The notes below the pieces were generated by a model. That model saw nothing but the letters and a program-made list of their open reading frames with translations. It was not told where the DNA came from and did no database searches. From contig NZ_JAUSCF010000006.1 in NCBI RefSeq assembly GCF_030651625.1, forward strand, positions 62,001 to 126,000: 64,000 nt of DNA. The letters run 5' to 3'. A program made the translations under genes and the position numbers. This DNA comes from Hydrogenophaga sp. (GTDB taxonomy: Bacteria > Pseudomonadota > Gammaproteobacteria > Burkholderiales > Burkholderiaceae_C). Shown in pieces: positions 30,126 to 39,457 of this stretch. Positions within the stretch are counted from its first letter, which is position 1. The number at the start of each line of letters is the position of its first letter.

Positions 30126-30155
30126 GTCAACCCCCTTGGAGGGTAGCGAATACAC
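30126..30155 (-). repeat. Three-hairpin intergenic repeat, fragment between ugpA and ugpE
   Basis: On the minus strand TTCGCTACCCTCCAAGGGGG aligns with TTCGCGCTACCCCCTCCAGG of the 56599 copy. It is short and degenerate, about 27 bases after the ugpA stop, in the orientation of ugpA. Confidence 0.45.
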
Positions 30156-30181
30156 GAAATGGTGAGCGTGGGCGTGCATGG

Positions 30182-31063
30182 TCAGTACTGGACTTTTTTC
30201 TCGACGAAGCGGAACTGGATCACCGTCAGCGCAATGACGATGGTCATCAGCACCACCGACTGAGCGGCCGAGCCGCCCAGATCCAGCGCCTTGAAGCCGT
30301 CGTAATACACCTTGTAGACAAGGATCGAAGTCGACTTGCCCGGCCCGCCCTGTGTGGCTGCGTCGATGATGGCGAAGGTGTCGAAGAACGCGTAGACGAT
30401 GTTGATCACCAGCAGAAAGAAGGTGACGGGAGAGAGCAGCGGAAAAACGATGCTCCAGAAACGCCGCCAGAAGCCAGCGCCGTCGATCGCTGCGGCTTCG
30501 ATCAGCGACTTGGGAATCGACTGCAGGCCCGCGAGGAAAAACAGGAAGTTATACGAAATCTGCTTCCACACCGACGCCATCACGATCAACGCCATGGCAT
30601 CGCCTGGCTGAAGAAGATGGTTCCAGTCATAGCCCAGAAAGCGCAGCAGATAGGAAATCGTGCCGAAGGGCGAGGCGAACATGAACAGCCACAACACGCC
30701 AGCGACCACCGGCGCCACCGCGTAGGGCCAGATCAGCAAAGTCTTGTATGTGCTCGACCCCTTGATGACGCGGTCGGCCATGAGGGCCAGCAACAGTGCC
30801 ACCACCAGGCCGATGACAGCCACCAGCACCGAAAACACCGCCGTGGTGTTGAAGGATTCGATGTAGGTTTCGTCCGCCCACAAGCGCTCGAAATTGAGCA
30901 TGCCCACGAACTCTGTCGTGGTGCCGAAGGCGTCCTCTTGCAGCACGCTCTGATACAGCGCCTGAGCGGCCGGCCAGAAGAAAAAAATCAGCACCACCGC
31001 CATTTGCGGGGCCACCAGCAGCCAGGGCAGCCAGGCGGAACGAAATCGGACTCGTTTTTCCAT
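30182..31063 (-). CDS. ugpA: sn-glycerol-3-phosphate ABC transporter permease UgpA
   Basis: 293-residue MalF-type permease with six membrane segments (first at about residues 13-33, [20 protein letters not shown]). The EAA loop is [27 protein letters not shown]. It ends in the basic [10 protein letters not shown]. It is the partner of UgpE. It lies downstream of ugpB, across an intrinsic terminator, so its expression should be lower than that of the binding protein. Confidence 0.94.
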   Translation of the reverse strand: MEKRVRFRSAWLPWLLVAPQMAVVLIFFFWPAAQALYQSVLQEDAFGTTTEFVGMLNFERLWADETYIESFNTTAVFSVLVAVIGLVVALLLALMADRVIKGSSTYKTLLIWPYAVAPVVAGVLWLFMFASPFGTISYLLRFLGYDWNHLLQPGDAMALIVMASVWKQISYNFLFFLAGLQSIPKSLIEAAAIDGAGFWRRFWSIVFPLLSPVTFFLLVINIVYAFFDTFAIIDAATQGGPGKSTSILVYKVYYDGFKALDLGGSAAQSVVLMTIVIALTVIQFRFVEKKVQY

Positions 31064-31099
31064 GGAGTATCAATGGGAAAGGACGCGAAACATACAACG

Positions 31100-31136
31100 A
31101 AAAACCGCCCCGCCGGCTGCGCCGGTTCGGGGCGGG
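31100..31136 (-). terminator. Attenuating terminator between ugpB and ugpA
   Basis: On the minus strand CCGCCCCG (31135-31128) and CGGGGCGG (31112-31105) enclose an inner CCGGC/GCCGG arm, followed directly by TTTTT (31104-31100). This is a strong rho-independent structure 28 bases after the ugpB stop and within the operon. Confidence 0.8.
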
Positions 31137-31164
31137 TGGGACGCCGGGGGCGTCCATCAGCGCA

Positions 31165-32484
31165 TCAGCGGGCTTGGTTGGCGGAGGCGAAACGGCTCAA
31201 CTGCTCGTTACCGCGGCGGACCGCGTCGTCCAGTGCCTGCTTGGCGGACTTGCGACCGGCCCAGACCTGCTCCAGCTCTTCGTCGTTGATGGTGCGGATC
31301 TGCACGAAGTTGCCCAAGCGGATACCGCGGGATTTATCGGTGGTTCTGCGGATCATCTGCTCGACCGACACGTCTGTGCCCGGGTTCTGCTGGTAGAAGC
31401 CCGACTTTTCTGTCAACTGGTACGAGGCGGAGGTCAGCGGCAGGTAGCCGGTGCGCTGGTGGCTCTTGGCTGCTTCTTCGGCTTTGGAGAGATGCGCGAA
31501 GAACTGGGCCACGCCTTTGTACTCATCGTCCTTTTTACCTGACATCACCCACAGGCTGGCGCCACCGATCACGGTGTTCTGCGGCGCACCGGGCACGTCA
31601 GGATAGAAAGGCAGGGTGCTGATCCCGCTGGCAAATTTGGCGTTGCGTTTGATGTTGCCGTAGAGCGCCGACGAACCGGTGGTCATGGCGCACTCGCCCG
31701 AGACAAACGTCGCATCGGCCGCATTTCCACGGCCCTTGTAAACGAACAGCCCAGTCTTGGCCATGTTGGCCAGATTTTCGATGTGGCGCACGTGCAGCGG
31801 GCTGTTGAAGGTCAACTTGGCGTTGATGCCGCGCATGCCGTTGCCCAGGGTCGCGAATTCTGTGTTGTGCCAGGCTGAGAAACTCTCAAGTTGCGTCCAG
31901 CTGACCCAGCTGGTCGTGAAGGGGCACTTGTGTCCGGAGGCCTTGAGCTTGCCTGCTGCGAGGGCCACTTCAGGCCAGGTCTTGGGCGGGGATTCGGGGT
32001 CCATCCCGGCAGCCTTGAAGGCGTCCTTGTTGTAGTGAAAGACCGTGGTCGAACTGTTGAACGGAAAGCTCAGCATCTGACCATTGGGAGCGGTGTAATA
32101 GCCGGCCACCGCTGGCACGTAAGCATTGGGGTCGAAGGTCACGCCTGCCTTGCGCATCACCTCACCCACCGGAACGATTGCCCCGCGGCTGGCCATCATG
32201 GTGGCAGTGCCGACCTCGAACACCTGCAGGATGTGAGGCGCATTGCCAGCGCGGAAAGCTGCGATGGCGCCCGTCATGGACTCGTCGTAGCTGCCTTTGA
32301 AAGTGGGGACGATCTTGTACTCGGTCTGGCTGCCGTTGAAGTCCTTGGCCAGGTCGTTGACCCATTCGCCCAGCGCGCCGCCCATGGAATGCCACCACTG
32401 GATTTCAGTCTGGGCGTGCAAAGGAGTGCTGATGAAGGCGGCGAGCGCCACGGCACCAGCGGCGGGGATGAGTTTCTTGCGCAT
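31165..32484 (-). CDS. ugpB: sn-glycerol-3-phosphate-binding periplasmic protein
   Basis: 439-residue substrate-binding protein. The Sec signal peptide (MRKKLIPAAGAVALAAFIST, cleavage after LHA at about 23) is followed by the family start EIQWWHSMGGALGEWVNDLA. Ligand-region blocks PFNSSTTVFHYNKDAFKAAG and the late GASLWVMSGKK are typical of UgpB, which binds glycerol-3-phosphate and glycerophosphodiesters. ATG 32484 is chosen for the signal peptide; upstream frame is promoter. It is first gene of ugpBAECQ. No convincing Pho box is seen upstream. Confidence 0.95.
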   Translation of the reverse strand: MRKKLIPAAGAVALAAFISTPLHAQTEIQWWHSMGGALGEWVNDLAKDFNGSQTEYKIVPTFKGSYDESMTGAIAAFRAGNAPHILQVFEVGTATMMASRGAIVPVGEVMRKAGVTFDPNAYVPAVAGYYTAPNGQMLSFPFNSSTTVFHYNKDAFKAAGMDPESPPKTWPEVALAAGKLKASGHKCPFTTSWVSWTQLESFSAWHNTEFATLGNGMRGINAKLTFNSPLHVRHIENLANMAKTGLFVYKGRGNAADATFVSGECAMTTGSSALYGNIKRNAKFASGISTLPFYPDVPGAPQNTVIGGASLWVMSGKKDDEYKGVAQFFAHLSKAEEAAKSHQRTGYLPLTSASYQLTEKSGFYQQNPGTDVSVEQMIRRTTDKSRGIRLGNFVQIRTINDEELEQVWAGRKSAKQALDDAVRRGNEQLSRFASANQAR

Positions 32485-32545
32485 GGGGAAGCTCCTGAAG
32501 AATTGTTTGGAACGCCGAAGCCTATCGGTCTTTTGTGACAAATTG

Positions 32546-32574
32546 ATTGCATACGGGTTTCCTGGGCATGACAA
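32546..32574 (-). promoter_or_regulatory. Candidate promoter of the ugp operon
   Basis: On the minus strand -35 TTGTCA (32574-32569) and -10 TGCAAT (32551-32546) with a 17-base spacer, about 60 bases before ugpB. Transcription would start near 32539. Confidence 0.45.
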
Positions 32575-32661
32575 CAGGGGTTTCCATAGGGGGGGTAGGT
32601 GTATGTTGCGCTGCGGTACCATCACCGGCTACCCACAGTCATGCTGGCGACCGCCACACAG

Positions 32662-35600
32662 ATGAACGCTCCGACCCCGCTTTCGCTTCTCGCCACGCCG
32701 ACCGAAGACGCGCCGCGTTTGCGAGAAATCCCCTACAACTACACGTCCTTTTCGGATCGGGAAATCGTCCTGCGGCTGTTGGGCGAGCGCGCCTGGTCCT
32801 TGCTGGACGGCTTGCGCGGTGAGCGGCGCACCGGTCGCTCGGCCCGCATGTTGTATGAAGTGATGGGCGACATCTGGGTGGTGCAGCGCAACCCTTATCT
32901 GCAGGACGATCTGCTCGACACACCCAAGCGCCGCAAGCAACTGGTGGATGCCTTGCACCATCGGCTCGGTGAGGTGGAAAAGCGGCGTACGCCTCAGGAC
33001 GACGCCAGTCGCGACGCTCTGGTGGCCGAGTTGCTTGAGGCGGCCAAAGCGGCTGTGGATCGGTTTGCCGGTTCGTTCGACGAAATGGCGGCTTTGCGCC
33101 TGCGAGCCACCAAGGCCCTGCGCAAACTGACCGCACGCGACAACATCAAGTTCGACGGTCTTTCGCGTGTCTCGCATGTGACCGATGCCACCGATTGGCG
33201 GGTGGAGTACCCGTTTGTGGTGCTCACGCCTGACACGGAAACCGAGATGGCGGCGCTGGTCAAAGGTTGCTTCGAACTGGGCTTGACCATCATCCCGAGA
33301 GGGGGTGGCACGGGCTACACCGGCGGCGCCATTCCGCTGACTTGGAAGAGCGCGGTGATCAATACCGAAAAGCTCGAAGCCATGACCGAGGTCGAGTGGG
33401 TGATCGTGCAGGGCCATGACAAGCCCGTGCCCACCGTATGGACCGAAGCCGGTGTCGTGACGCAGCGCGTGGCTGATGCCGCCGAGCGGGCGGGGCACGT
33501 GTTTGCGGTCGACCCCACCTCGGCAGAGGCTTCGTGTATCGGCGGCAACATTGCCATGAACGCTGGCGGCAAGAAGGCGGTGCTCTGGGGCACGGCACTC
33601 GACAACCTGCTGAGCTGGCGCATGGTCACGCCACAGGCCGAATGGCTGGAAGTGACCCGGCTCGACCACAACCTCGGCAAGATCCACGACGCCGAAGTCG
33701 CTACCTTTGAGTTGCAGTATTTCCAGGCTGACGGCAAGACGCTGCTGCGCACCGAGCGGCTGGCCATTCCTGGCAAGACCTTCCGCAAGGAAGGCCTGGG
33801 CAAGGACGTGACAGACAAGTTCCTCAGCGGCCTGCCGGGCATCCAGAAGGAGGGATGCGACGGCCTGATCACCAGCGCGCGCTGGGTGGTGCACCAGATG
33901 CCGGACCACGTACGCACCGTGTGCCTGGAGTTCTTCGGCAATCCCAAGGACTGCGTGCCTTCGATCGTCGACATCAAGGATTTCATGTTCGGCGAAATGA
34001 AGCGCCCGGGTGGCGCCATCCTGGCCGGCCTGGAGCATCTGGACGACCGCTACCTGAAAGCCGTGGGCTACGCCACCAAGAGCAAGCGCGGCACCTTGCC
34101 CAAGATGGTACTGGTGGGTGACATCGTGGGCGACGACGCCGACGCAGTCGCCCGTGCCACCAGCGAGGTGATCCGCCTGGCCAATTCGCGCAGTGGTGAA
34201 GGCTTTGTCGCCATCAGTCCGGAAGCCCGCAAGAAATTCTGGCTCGATCGCAAGCGCACGGCGGCGATCAGCAAACACACCAACGCCTTCAAGATCAATG
34301 AAGACGTGGTGATTCCGCTGCCTCGCATGGGGGAATACACCGAAGGCATCGAACGCATCAACATTGAGTTGTCGCTGCGCAACAAGCTCAGACTCTGCGA
34401 ATCGCTGGAAGCGTTTTTCACCCGCGGGCAACTTCCGCTGGGCAAGAGCGATGACGCCAACGACATTCCCAGCGCCGAACTGCTGGAAGACCGTGTGCAG
34501 CAGGCACTGGCTCTGGTGCGCGAAGTGCGCGCACTCTGGTACGGCTGGCTGCGTGACGTGGACGTGCTGTTCCCGCAGTTGCAGGACCATCGTCTGCGTG
34601 CGAGCTGGAAAACCCAGATTCGCGCGCCGCTGCAAGGCATCTTCGCTGGCGCGGCATTCGGGCCCATTCTGGCCGAATGCCAAGCGATTCACCAGCGTGT
34701 GCTCAAGGGACGGGTGTGGGTCGCGCTGCACATGCATGCCGGTGATGGCAATGTGCACACCAACATCCCGGTCAATAGCGACGACTACGAAATGTTGCAG
34801 ACCGCCCATGAAGCCGTGGGCCGCATCATGGTGCTGGCCCGCGGTCTGGATGGCGTGATTTCCGGTGAGCATGGCATCGGCATCACCAAGCTGGAGTTCC
34901 TGACCGACGATGAACTGCGACCGTTTGCAGAGTACAAGGCCAAGGTGGACCCTGAAGGCCGATTCAACAAGGGCAAATTGCTTCGCGAGTTTGCCGGTAC
35001 GCCCGCCTTGGCGCACGACGCCAGCCTGCGCAGCGCCGACCTCAGCAATGCTTACACCCCCAGCTTTGGTCTGATGGGGCACGAGTCGCTGATCATGCAG
35101 CGCAGCGACATTGGCGCCATCGCCGACAGCGTGAAGGACTGCCTGCGTTGTGGCAAGTGCAAGCCGGTGTGCGCCACCCACGTGCCGCGTGCCAACCTGC
35201 TGTACAGCCCGCGCAACAAGATCCTGGCCACGTCGCTGCTGGTGGAAGCCTTCCTGTACGAAGAGCAGACCCGCCGTGGTATCAGCCTCAAGCACTGGGA
35301 AGAGTTCGAAGACGTGGCAGATCATTGCACGGTCTGCCACAAATGCCTGAGCCCTTGCCCGGTCAACATCGACTTTGGCGACGTGACCATGAACATGCGC
35401 AACCTGCTGCGCAAGATGGGTCAGAAGAGCTTCAGGCCTGGCAATGCGGCGGCCATGTTTTTCCTCAATGCATCGAACCCCGAGACCATCAAGCTGATGC
35501 GCACGGCCATGGTGGGTGTGGGCTTCAAGGCCCAGCGTCTGGCCAATGACCTGTTCAAACGCGTGGCGCGCAAACAGACAAGCGCGCCCCCCGCAACGCT

Positions 35601-36555
35601 GGGTGCCGCACCTATCAAGGAGCAGGTGATCCACTTCATCAACAAAAAGATGCCAGGTGGGCTGCCCAAGAAAACGGCCCGCGCGCTGCTGGACATTGAA
35701 GACAAGGACTACGTGCCCATCATCCGCGATCCAAAGGCCACCACGGCCGAAACGGAAGCGGTGTTTTATTTCCCTGGCTGCGGTTCTGAACGCCTGTTCA
35801 GCCAGGTGGGCCTGGCCACCCAGGCCATGTTGTGGCACGCCGGCGTGCAGACGGTGTTGCCACCGGGCTACCTCTGTTGCGGCTACCCCCAGCGCGGCAG
35901 TGGTCAGTTCGACAAAGCCGAGAAGATGATCACCGACAACCGGGTGCTCTTTCACCGCGTGGCCAACACGCTGAACTACCTGGACATCAAGACGGTGGTG
36001 GTGAGCTGCGGCACCTGTTACGACCAGCTGCAGGGCTACGAATTCGACCAGATATTCCCGGGCTGCCGGATCATCGACATCCACGAATACCTGCTGGAAA
36101 AAGGCATCAAGCTACCGGCCGGGCAGGGCGGCTACCTGTACCACGACCCCTGCCACACCCCCATGAAGCTGCAGGACCCGATGAAAACGGTCAGGGCCCT
36201 GGTGGGCGACAACGTGGTGGAGAGCAAGCGGTGCTGCGGCGAGTCCGGCACGCTGGGCGTGACCCGGCCGGACATCTCCACCCAGATCCGTTTTCGCAAG
36301 GAAGAAGAGATCAAGAAGGGTGAAGCGACGCTGCGCGCGGCCGGCACCGTGAGCGAGACCGGCAACATCAAGATGCTGACCTCGTGTCCCAGTTGCCTGC
36401 AGGGGCTGACCCGCTACGGCGACGATCTGAAGAATGGTCTGCTCGAAGCCGACTACATCGTGGTCGAGATGGCCAACCAGATCCTTGGCAAGGACTGGCT
36501 GCCTGAGTACGTGGCGGCCGCCAACCAGGGTGGTATCGAGCGGGTGCTCGTATGA
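32662..36555 (+). CDS. Large FAD-linked and iron-sulfur oxidoreductase (DUF3683 type)
   Basis: 1297-residue fusion. Its N-terminus (about 15-150) is of the DUF3683 type ([21 protein letters not shown]). An FAD-binding-4 domain follows, with [14 protein letters not shown] and [11 protein letters not shown]. Next come an FAD-oxidase C-terminal domain ([21 protein letters not shown]), a two-cluster ferredoxin domain with Cys groups starting at residues 827 ([11 protein letters not shown]) and 889 ([11 protein letters not shown]), and two CCG domains ([34 protein letters not shown]). The architecture fits a membrane-associated 2-hydroxyacid (D-lactate or D-2-hydroxyglutarate-like) dehydrogenase feeding electrons to quinone. 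Substrate is unknown. ATG 32662 ([10 protein letters not shown]) is the likeliest start; no strong ribosome site distinguishes it from nearby in-frame codons. Confidence 0.88.
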   Translation: MNAPTPLSLLATPTEDAPRLREIPYNYTSFSDREIVLRLLGERAWSLLDGLRGERRTGRSARMLYEVMGDIWVVQRNPYLQDDLLDTPKRRKQLVDALHHRLGEVEKRRTPQDDASRDALVAELLEAAKAAVDRFAGSFDEMAALRLRATKALRKLTARDNIKFDGLSRVSHVTDATDWRVEYPFVVLTPDTETEMAALVKGCFELGLTIIPRGGGTGYTGGAIPLTWKSAVINTEKLEAMTEVEWVIVQGHDKPVPTVWTEAGVVTQRVADAAERAGHVFAVDPTSAEASCIGGNIAMNAGGKKAVLWGTALDNLLSWRMVTPQAEWLEVTRLDHNLGKIHDAEVATFELQYFQADGKTLLRTERLAIPGKTFRKEGLGKDVTDKFLSGLPGIQKEGCDGLITSARWVVHQMPDHVRTVCLEFFGNPKDCVPSIVDIKDFMFGEMKRPGGAILAGLEHLDDRYLKAVGYATKSKRGTLPKMVLVGDIVGDDADAVARATSEVIRLANSRSGEGFVAISPEARKKFWLDRKRTAAISKHTNAFKINEDVVIPLPRMGEYTEGIERINIELSLRNKLRLCESLEAFFTRGQLPLGKSDDANDIPSAELLEDRVQQALALVREVRALWYGWLRDVDVLFPQLQDHRLRASWKTQIRAPLQGIFAGAAFGPILAECQAIHQRVLKGRVWVALHMHAGDGNVHTNIPVNSDDYEMLQTAHEAVGRIMVLARGLDGVISGEHGIGITKLEFLTDDELRPFAEYKAKVDPEGRFNKGKLLREFAGTPALAHDASLRSADLSNAYTPSFGLMGHESLIMQRSDIGAIADSVKDCLRCGKCKPVCATHVPRANLLYSPRNKILATSLLVEAFLYEEQTRRGISLKHWEEFEDVADHCTVCHKCLSPCPVNIDFGDVTMNMRNLLRKMGQKSFRPGNAAAMFFLNASNPETIKLMRTAMVGVGFKAQRLANDLFKRVARKQTSAPPATLGAAPIKEQVIHFINKKMPGGLPKKTARALLDIEDKDYVPIIRDPKATTAETEAVFYFPGCGSERLFSQVGLATQAMLWHAGVQTVLPPGYLCCGYPQRGSGQFDKAEKMITDNRVLFHRVANTLNYLDIKTVVVSCGTCYDQLQGYEFDQIFPGCRIIDIHEYLLEKGIKLPAGQGGYLYHDPCHTPMKLQDPMKTVRALVGDNVVESKRCCGESGTLGVTRPDISTQIRFRKEEEIKKGEATLRAAGTVSETGNIKMLTSCPSCLQGLTRYGDDLKNGLLEADYIVVEMANQILGKDWLPEYVAAANQGGIERVLV

Positions 36556-36557
36556 GG

Positions 36558-36660
36558 CACCCCCGCGCCGCCTTCGGCGTCACCCCCTCAAGGGGGCGAT
36601 ACCAGTGGCCCGGCGAAGCCGGTTCCACGGTATCTCTGGAAGGGGTCACTTCGCGCCAGA
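36558..36660 (+). repeat. Three-hairpin intergenic repeat, copy A
   Basis: Starts 2 bases after the preceding stop codon (36553-36555). Hairpins: CGCCG-CCTT-CGGCG, CCCCCT-CAA-GGGGG and CCGGC-GAA-GCCGG, then TCTCTGGAAGGGGTCACTTC. It aligns along about 100 bases with the copy at 56599. Confidence 0.8.
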
Positions 36661-36670
36661 GCACGAGATG

Positions 36671-36755
36671 CACCCCCGCAACGCTTTGGGCTAACCCCTC
36701 TGGAGGTCACCAGTGGCCCGGCAATGCCGGTTCCTCGGTGTTCGCTGTTTAGGGA
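36671..36755 (+). repeat. Three-hairpin intergenic repeat, copy B
   Basis: A degenerate second copy in direct orientation after copy A, sharing CACCCCCGCAACGCTTTGGG, AACCCCTCTGGAGG and CAGTGGCCCGGCAATGCCGG. It fills most of the gap before the DUF971 gene. Confidence 0.7.
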
Positions 36756-36788
36756 ATCCCTCCTGCATTCTGAACCTGGAGCACTGAA

Positions 36789-37202
36789 ATGGCTGGACTG
36801 GACAAGAACACCCCGACACCGCAGGACATCACCTTGCACGGCGCCTCGCGCGTGCTGGAAGTGGGTTTTTCTGATGGTCAGACCTTCCGCATTCCGTTTG
36901 AGTTGATGCGTGTGTACTCGCCGTCGGCAGAAGTGCAAGGGCATGGCCCTGGGCAGGAGGTGCTGCAGACAGGCAAGAGGGAAGTGGGCATCTCGGGTTT
37001 GGAGCCCGTGGGCAACTACGCGGTGCAGCCCACGTTCAGCGACGGTCACGACTCCGGGATTTTTTCGTGGGACTACCTGTATTTCCTTGGATCGAAGCAA
37101 GACGAATTGTGGGCTGATTACAACGCGAGGCTGCAGGCTGCGGGTGTGGATCGCGATTCGTCCATGCCAGAGAAGTCGGGGCAGGGTTGCGGCAGTCACT
37201 AA
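36789..37202 (+). CDS. DUF971 (gamma-butyrobetaine hydroxylase-like N-terminal) protein
   Basis: 137-residue protein of the DUF971 family, a fold also found as the N-terminal domain of gamma-butyrobetaine dioxygenases. Stand-alone bacterial members have no proven function. Family blocks are [54 protein letters not shown] and [15 protein letters not shown]. It ends CGSH. ATG 36789 lies after CTGGAG. It is 16 bp upstream of ubiE, a common pairing in betaproteobacteria. Confidence 0.88.
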   Translation: MAGLDKNTPTPQDITLHGASRVLEVGFSDGQTFRIPFELMRVYSPSAEVQGHGPGQEVLQTGKREVGISGLEPVGNYAVQPTFSDGHDSGIFSWDYLYFLGSKQDELWADYNARLQAAGVDRDSSMPEKSGQGCGSH

Positions 37203-37218
37203 GCCTTTAATATTGTTT

Positions 37219-37950
37219 ATGGCTAGCACTCACTTCGGTTTCAAGACGGTCGACGAACGCGAGAAGGCGCAGCGGGTGCGCAGCGTGTTTGACTCGGTTG
37301 CGCCCAAATACGACGTCATGAACGACCTCATGTCCGGTGGGCTACATCGCTTCTGGAAGCGATACACCCTGACGGTGGCCCACCCCCAGCCTGGCGATCA
37401 GGTGCTCGACATCGCGGGAGGCACGGGTGACCTGTCTCTGGCCTTTGCGAAGAAGGTGGGGTCCCAAGGCAGGGTGGTGCACACCGACATCAACGAAAGC
37501 ATGCTGCGCGAAGGGCGTGATCGCCTGATCGACCTGGGTGTGGTGTTGCCCACGCTGGTTTGTGACGCGGAGCAGTTGCCCTTCCCCAGCGATTCTTTCG
37601 ATTTCGTGTCCGTGGCCTTTGGTCTGCGCAACATGACCAGAAAGGAACTTGCATTGGCCGAAATGTATCGGACGCTCAAACCGGGTGGGAAGCTGCTGGT
37701 GCTGGAGTTCTCGAAGGTGGCGCAGCCGCTGGAAAAGGCCTATGACTGGTATTCCTTCAACATCCTGCCCAAGCTGGGCAAGTGGGTCGCGAAGGACGAG
37801 GAGAGCTACAGGTACCTGGCCGAATCCATACGCATGCATCCGGGTCAGGAGGCATTGAGGCAGATGATCAAGCAGGCAGGCTTCGGGCACGTGGATGTAC
37901 ACAACCTGACAGCTGGGGTGGTCGCTTTGCATGTGGGAATCAAGTGTTGA
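37219..37950 (+). CDS. ubiE: Ubiquinone/menaquinone C-methyltransferase
   Basis: 243-residue SAM-dependent methyltransferase that adds the C-methyl group to the quinone ring. The signature [17 protein letters not shown] and SAM motif [15 protein letters not shown] are present. [20 protein letters not shown] and [13 protein letters not shown] follow, and the C-terminal [15 protein letters not shown] is characteristic. ATG 37219 gives the standard N-terminus ([10 protein letters not shown]); the long open frame upstream overlaps the DUF971 gene. In E. coli ubiE-ubiJ-ubiB are contiguous; here ubiJ-ubiB lie 7 kb further on. Confidence 0.96.
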   Translation: MASTHFGFKTVDEREKAQRVRSVFDSVAPKYDVMNDLMSGGLHRFWKRYTLTVAHPQPGDQVLDIAGGTGDLSLAFAKKVGSQGRVVHTDINESMLREGRDRLIDLGVVLPTLVCDAEQLPFPSDSFDFVSVAFGLRNMTRKELALAEMYRTLKPGGKLLVLEFSKVAQPLEKAYDWYSFNILPKLGKWVAKDEESYRYLAESIRMHPGQEALRQMIKQAGFGHVDVHNLTAGVVALHVGIKC

Positions 37951-38001
37951 TAAACCTTGCCGAAAAGAAGGTGTGATGTGAAAAATTTCTTACGGGGACA
38001 A

Positions 38002-39006
38002 ATGACAATGAACAAGTTGTGGTCGGTGGTGTTGGTCTGTGCACTGGTGGTCGGTACACAGGATGCTTTTGCAAAGCGCCTGGGTGGCGGTTTCTCCTTC
38101 GGCAAGCAATCGGGCAATGTGACGCAGCGCAACGCGGCTCCCCCTGCGCAGCAACAGGCCACTCCGCAACAGGCACCTGCTCAAAATGCAGCTGCCCGTC
38201 CGGCTTCGGCAGCGCCGACCGCCGCAGCGCCCAAGCGGCCCTGGGGCGCCATGATGGGCGGTCTGGCTGCGGGTCTCGGTCTTGCCTGGCTGGCTTCCGC
38301 ACTGGGATTCGGGGAAGCTTTTGCGCAGTTCCTGCTGTTTGCCCTGATCGCCGTGGTGGTGATGGTCGTCATTGGCATGGTCATGCGCAGCCGTCAACCT
38401 GCCAGTCGCAATGGAGGCTTGGCTTACCAGGGCGCATCCTCGATGCAGGCCGGTGGTGCCGGTGACGCCCTCACGCCCCGCAGTTACAGTCCTCAGAATG
38501 TCGGCAACGATTCGTCGGCCCGTCCATGGGAGCGTGGTAGCGCGGTGTCTGACAGTGGTCCCGGGGCACTTGGTGGTTCCATGATCGGGTCGGCTCTTTC
38601 GGGTTCCCAGTCATGGGGTGTGCCCCAGGACTTCGACCAGGAAGGTTTCCTGAAGGCTTCAAAAGGCAACTTCATCCGGCTTCAGGACGCGTGGGACCGC
38701 TCCGATATGGTCAGCCTGCGCGCCATGATGACCGACGACATGCTCGAACAGATCAAGCAACAGCTTGCTGATCGGGAGCAAGCCGGCGGCGGCGCAGCGA
38801 ACAAGACCGAGGTGGTGGTTCTGGAGGCCCAGTTGCTGGGCATCGAAGAGCTGGAGTCCGAGTACATGGCCAGTGTGGAGTTCTCCGGCCTGATCCGGGA
38901 GGATGAATCGGCTGGTCCGAACCCATTCCGGGAAGTCTGGAACATTACCCGTCCCAAGGCCGGGTCAGGTGGCTGGCTGGTGGCAGGGGTGCAGTCACTG
39001 CAATAG
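38002..39006 (+). CDS. Tim44-like domain membrane protein
   Basis: 334-residue protein with an N-terminal signal-like segment (residues about 4-23, LWSVVLVCALVVGTQDAFA), a low-complexity Ala/Gln/Pro region, and two hydrophobic stretches at about 78-97 and 103-123 (FLLFALIAVVVMVVIGMVM). The C-terminal Tim44-like (TimA) domain covers about 205-334 (GNFIRLQDAWDRSDMVSLRAMMTDDM, EVWNITRPKAGSGGWLVAG). The domain is shared with mitochondrial Tim44; bacterial roles are unclear. It commonly follows ubiE in Burkholderiales. Two ATGs (38002 and 38008) are usable; the first lies behind a GGGGACA stretch. Confidence 0.88.
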   Translation: MTMNKLWSVVLVCALVVGTQDAFAKRLGGGFSFGKQSGNVTQRNAAPPAQQQATPQQAPAQNAAARPASAAPTAAAPKRPWGAMMGGLAAGLGLAWLASALGFGEAFAQFLLFALIAVVVMVVIGMVMRSRQPASRNGGLAYQGASSMQAGGAGDALTPRSYSPQNVGNDSSARPWERGSAVSDSGPGALGGSMIGSALSGSQSWGVPQDFDQEGFLKASKGNFIRLQDAWDRSDMVSLRAMMTDDMLEQIKQQLADREQAGGGAANKTEVVVLEAQLLGIEELESEYMASVEFSGLIREDESAGPNPFREVWNITRPKAGSGGWLVAGVQSLQ

Positions 39007-39457
39007 AGCGGCAGTGGCGGCAGCACTGCGCTGGCGCATGACCGTTCAAGCACGACACGAGTGAAAGTGCGTACCTCAGGCATGCCCCGGCCGGTGGCAT
39101 CGCCAGTCTGAGTCAGCCCTCGTGGGTGGGTTGCGGCTCAACAGAGTCGCATGGGCAGCGCCGAACAAGTCCCTATCGACGAGCGATTCCCAGCCACGCG
39201 CGGTCAGCGGCTCTGCCGATCTTCGTGAAACCGGCCGTTGCTGAGGTCTTTTGTTGCTTGGATTCCAAGCCGCGAAGCGCGCGCAACCACGGGGACACTT
39301 GCAGTGTTGCCGTCGTGTTGCCGTTTGCGCGGTGGCGCATTCACGGCTGCGACAGCCACAGGGCTGGCTCGATCCTCTGAGATGTGGGTGTACCCTTCAA
39401 GCTGCAAGAGGCGCACGGCATCGCATTCGGTGCGCTTTTCCGGCATGGATCGACACC
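39007..39457. other. Intergenic region, nothing recognised
   Basis: 451 bases between the Tim44-like gene and the sensor kinase. Open frames cross it on both strands but none has family resemblance or a good ribosome site. It marks the left junction of the inserted two-component/TTT module. I see no RNA gene or clear promoter. Confidence 0.6.

Noticed and set aside
32485-32600. Pho box upstream of ugpB
   Set aside because: Two TTGTCA-like hexamers occur, but not at the 11-base spacing of a Pho box, so phosphate control is not claimed.
32629-36084. 1151-codon open frame on the minus strand opposite the large dehydrogenase
   Set aside because: It is the antisense shadow of a high-GC gene with strong third-position bias. 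The protein shows no domain, and the plus-strand product has many recognised motifs.
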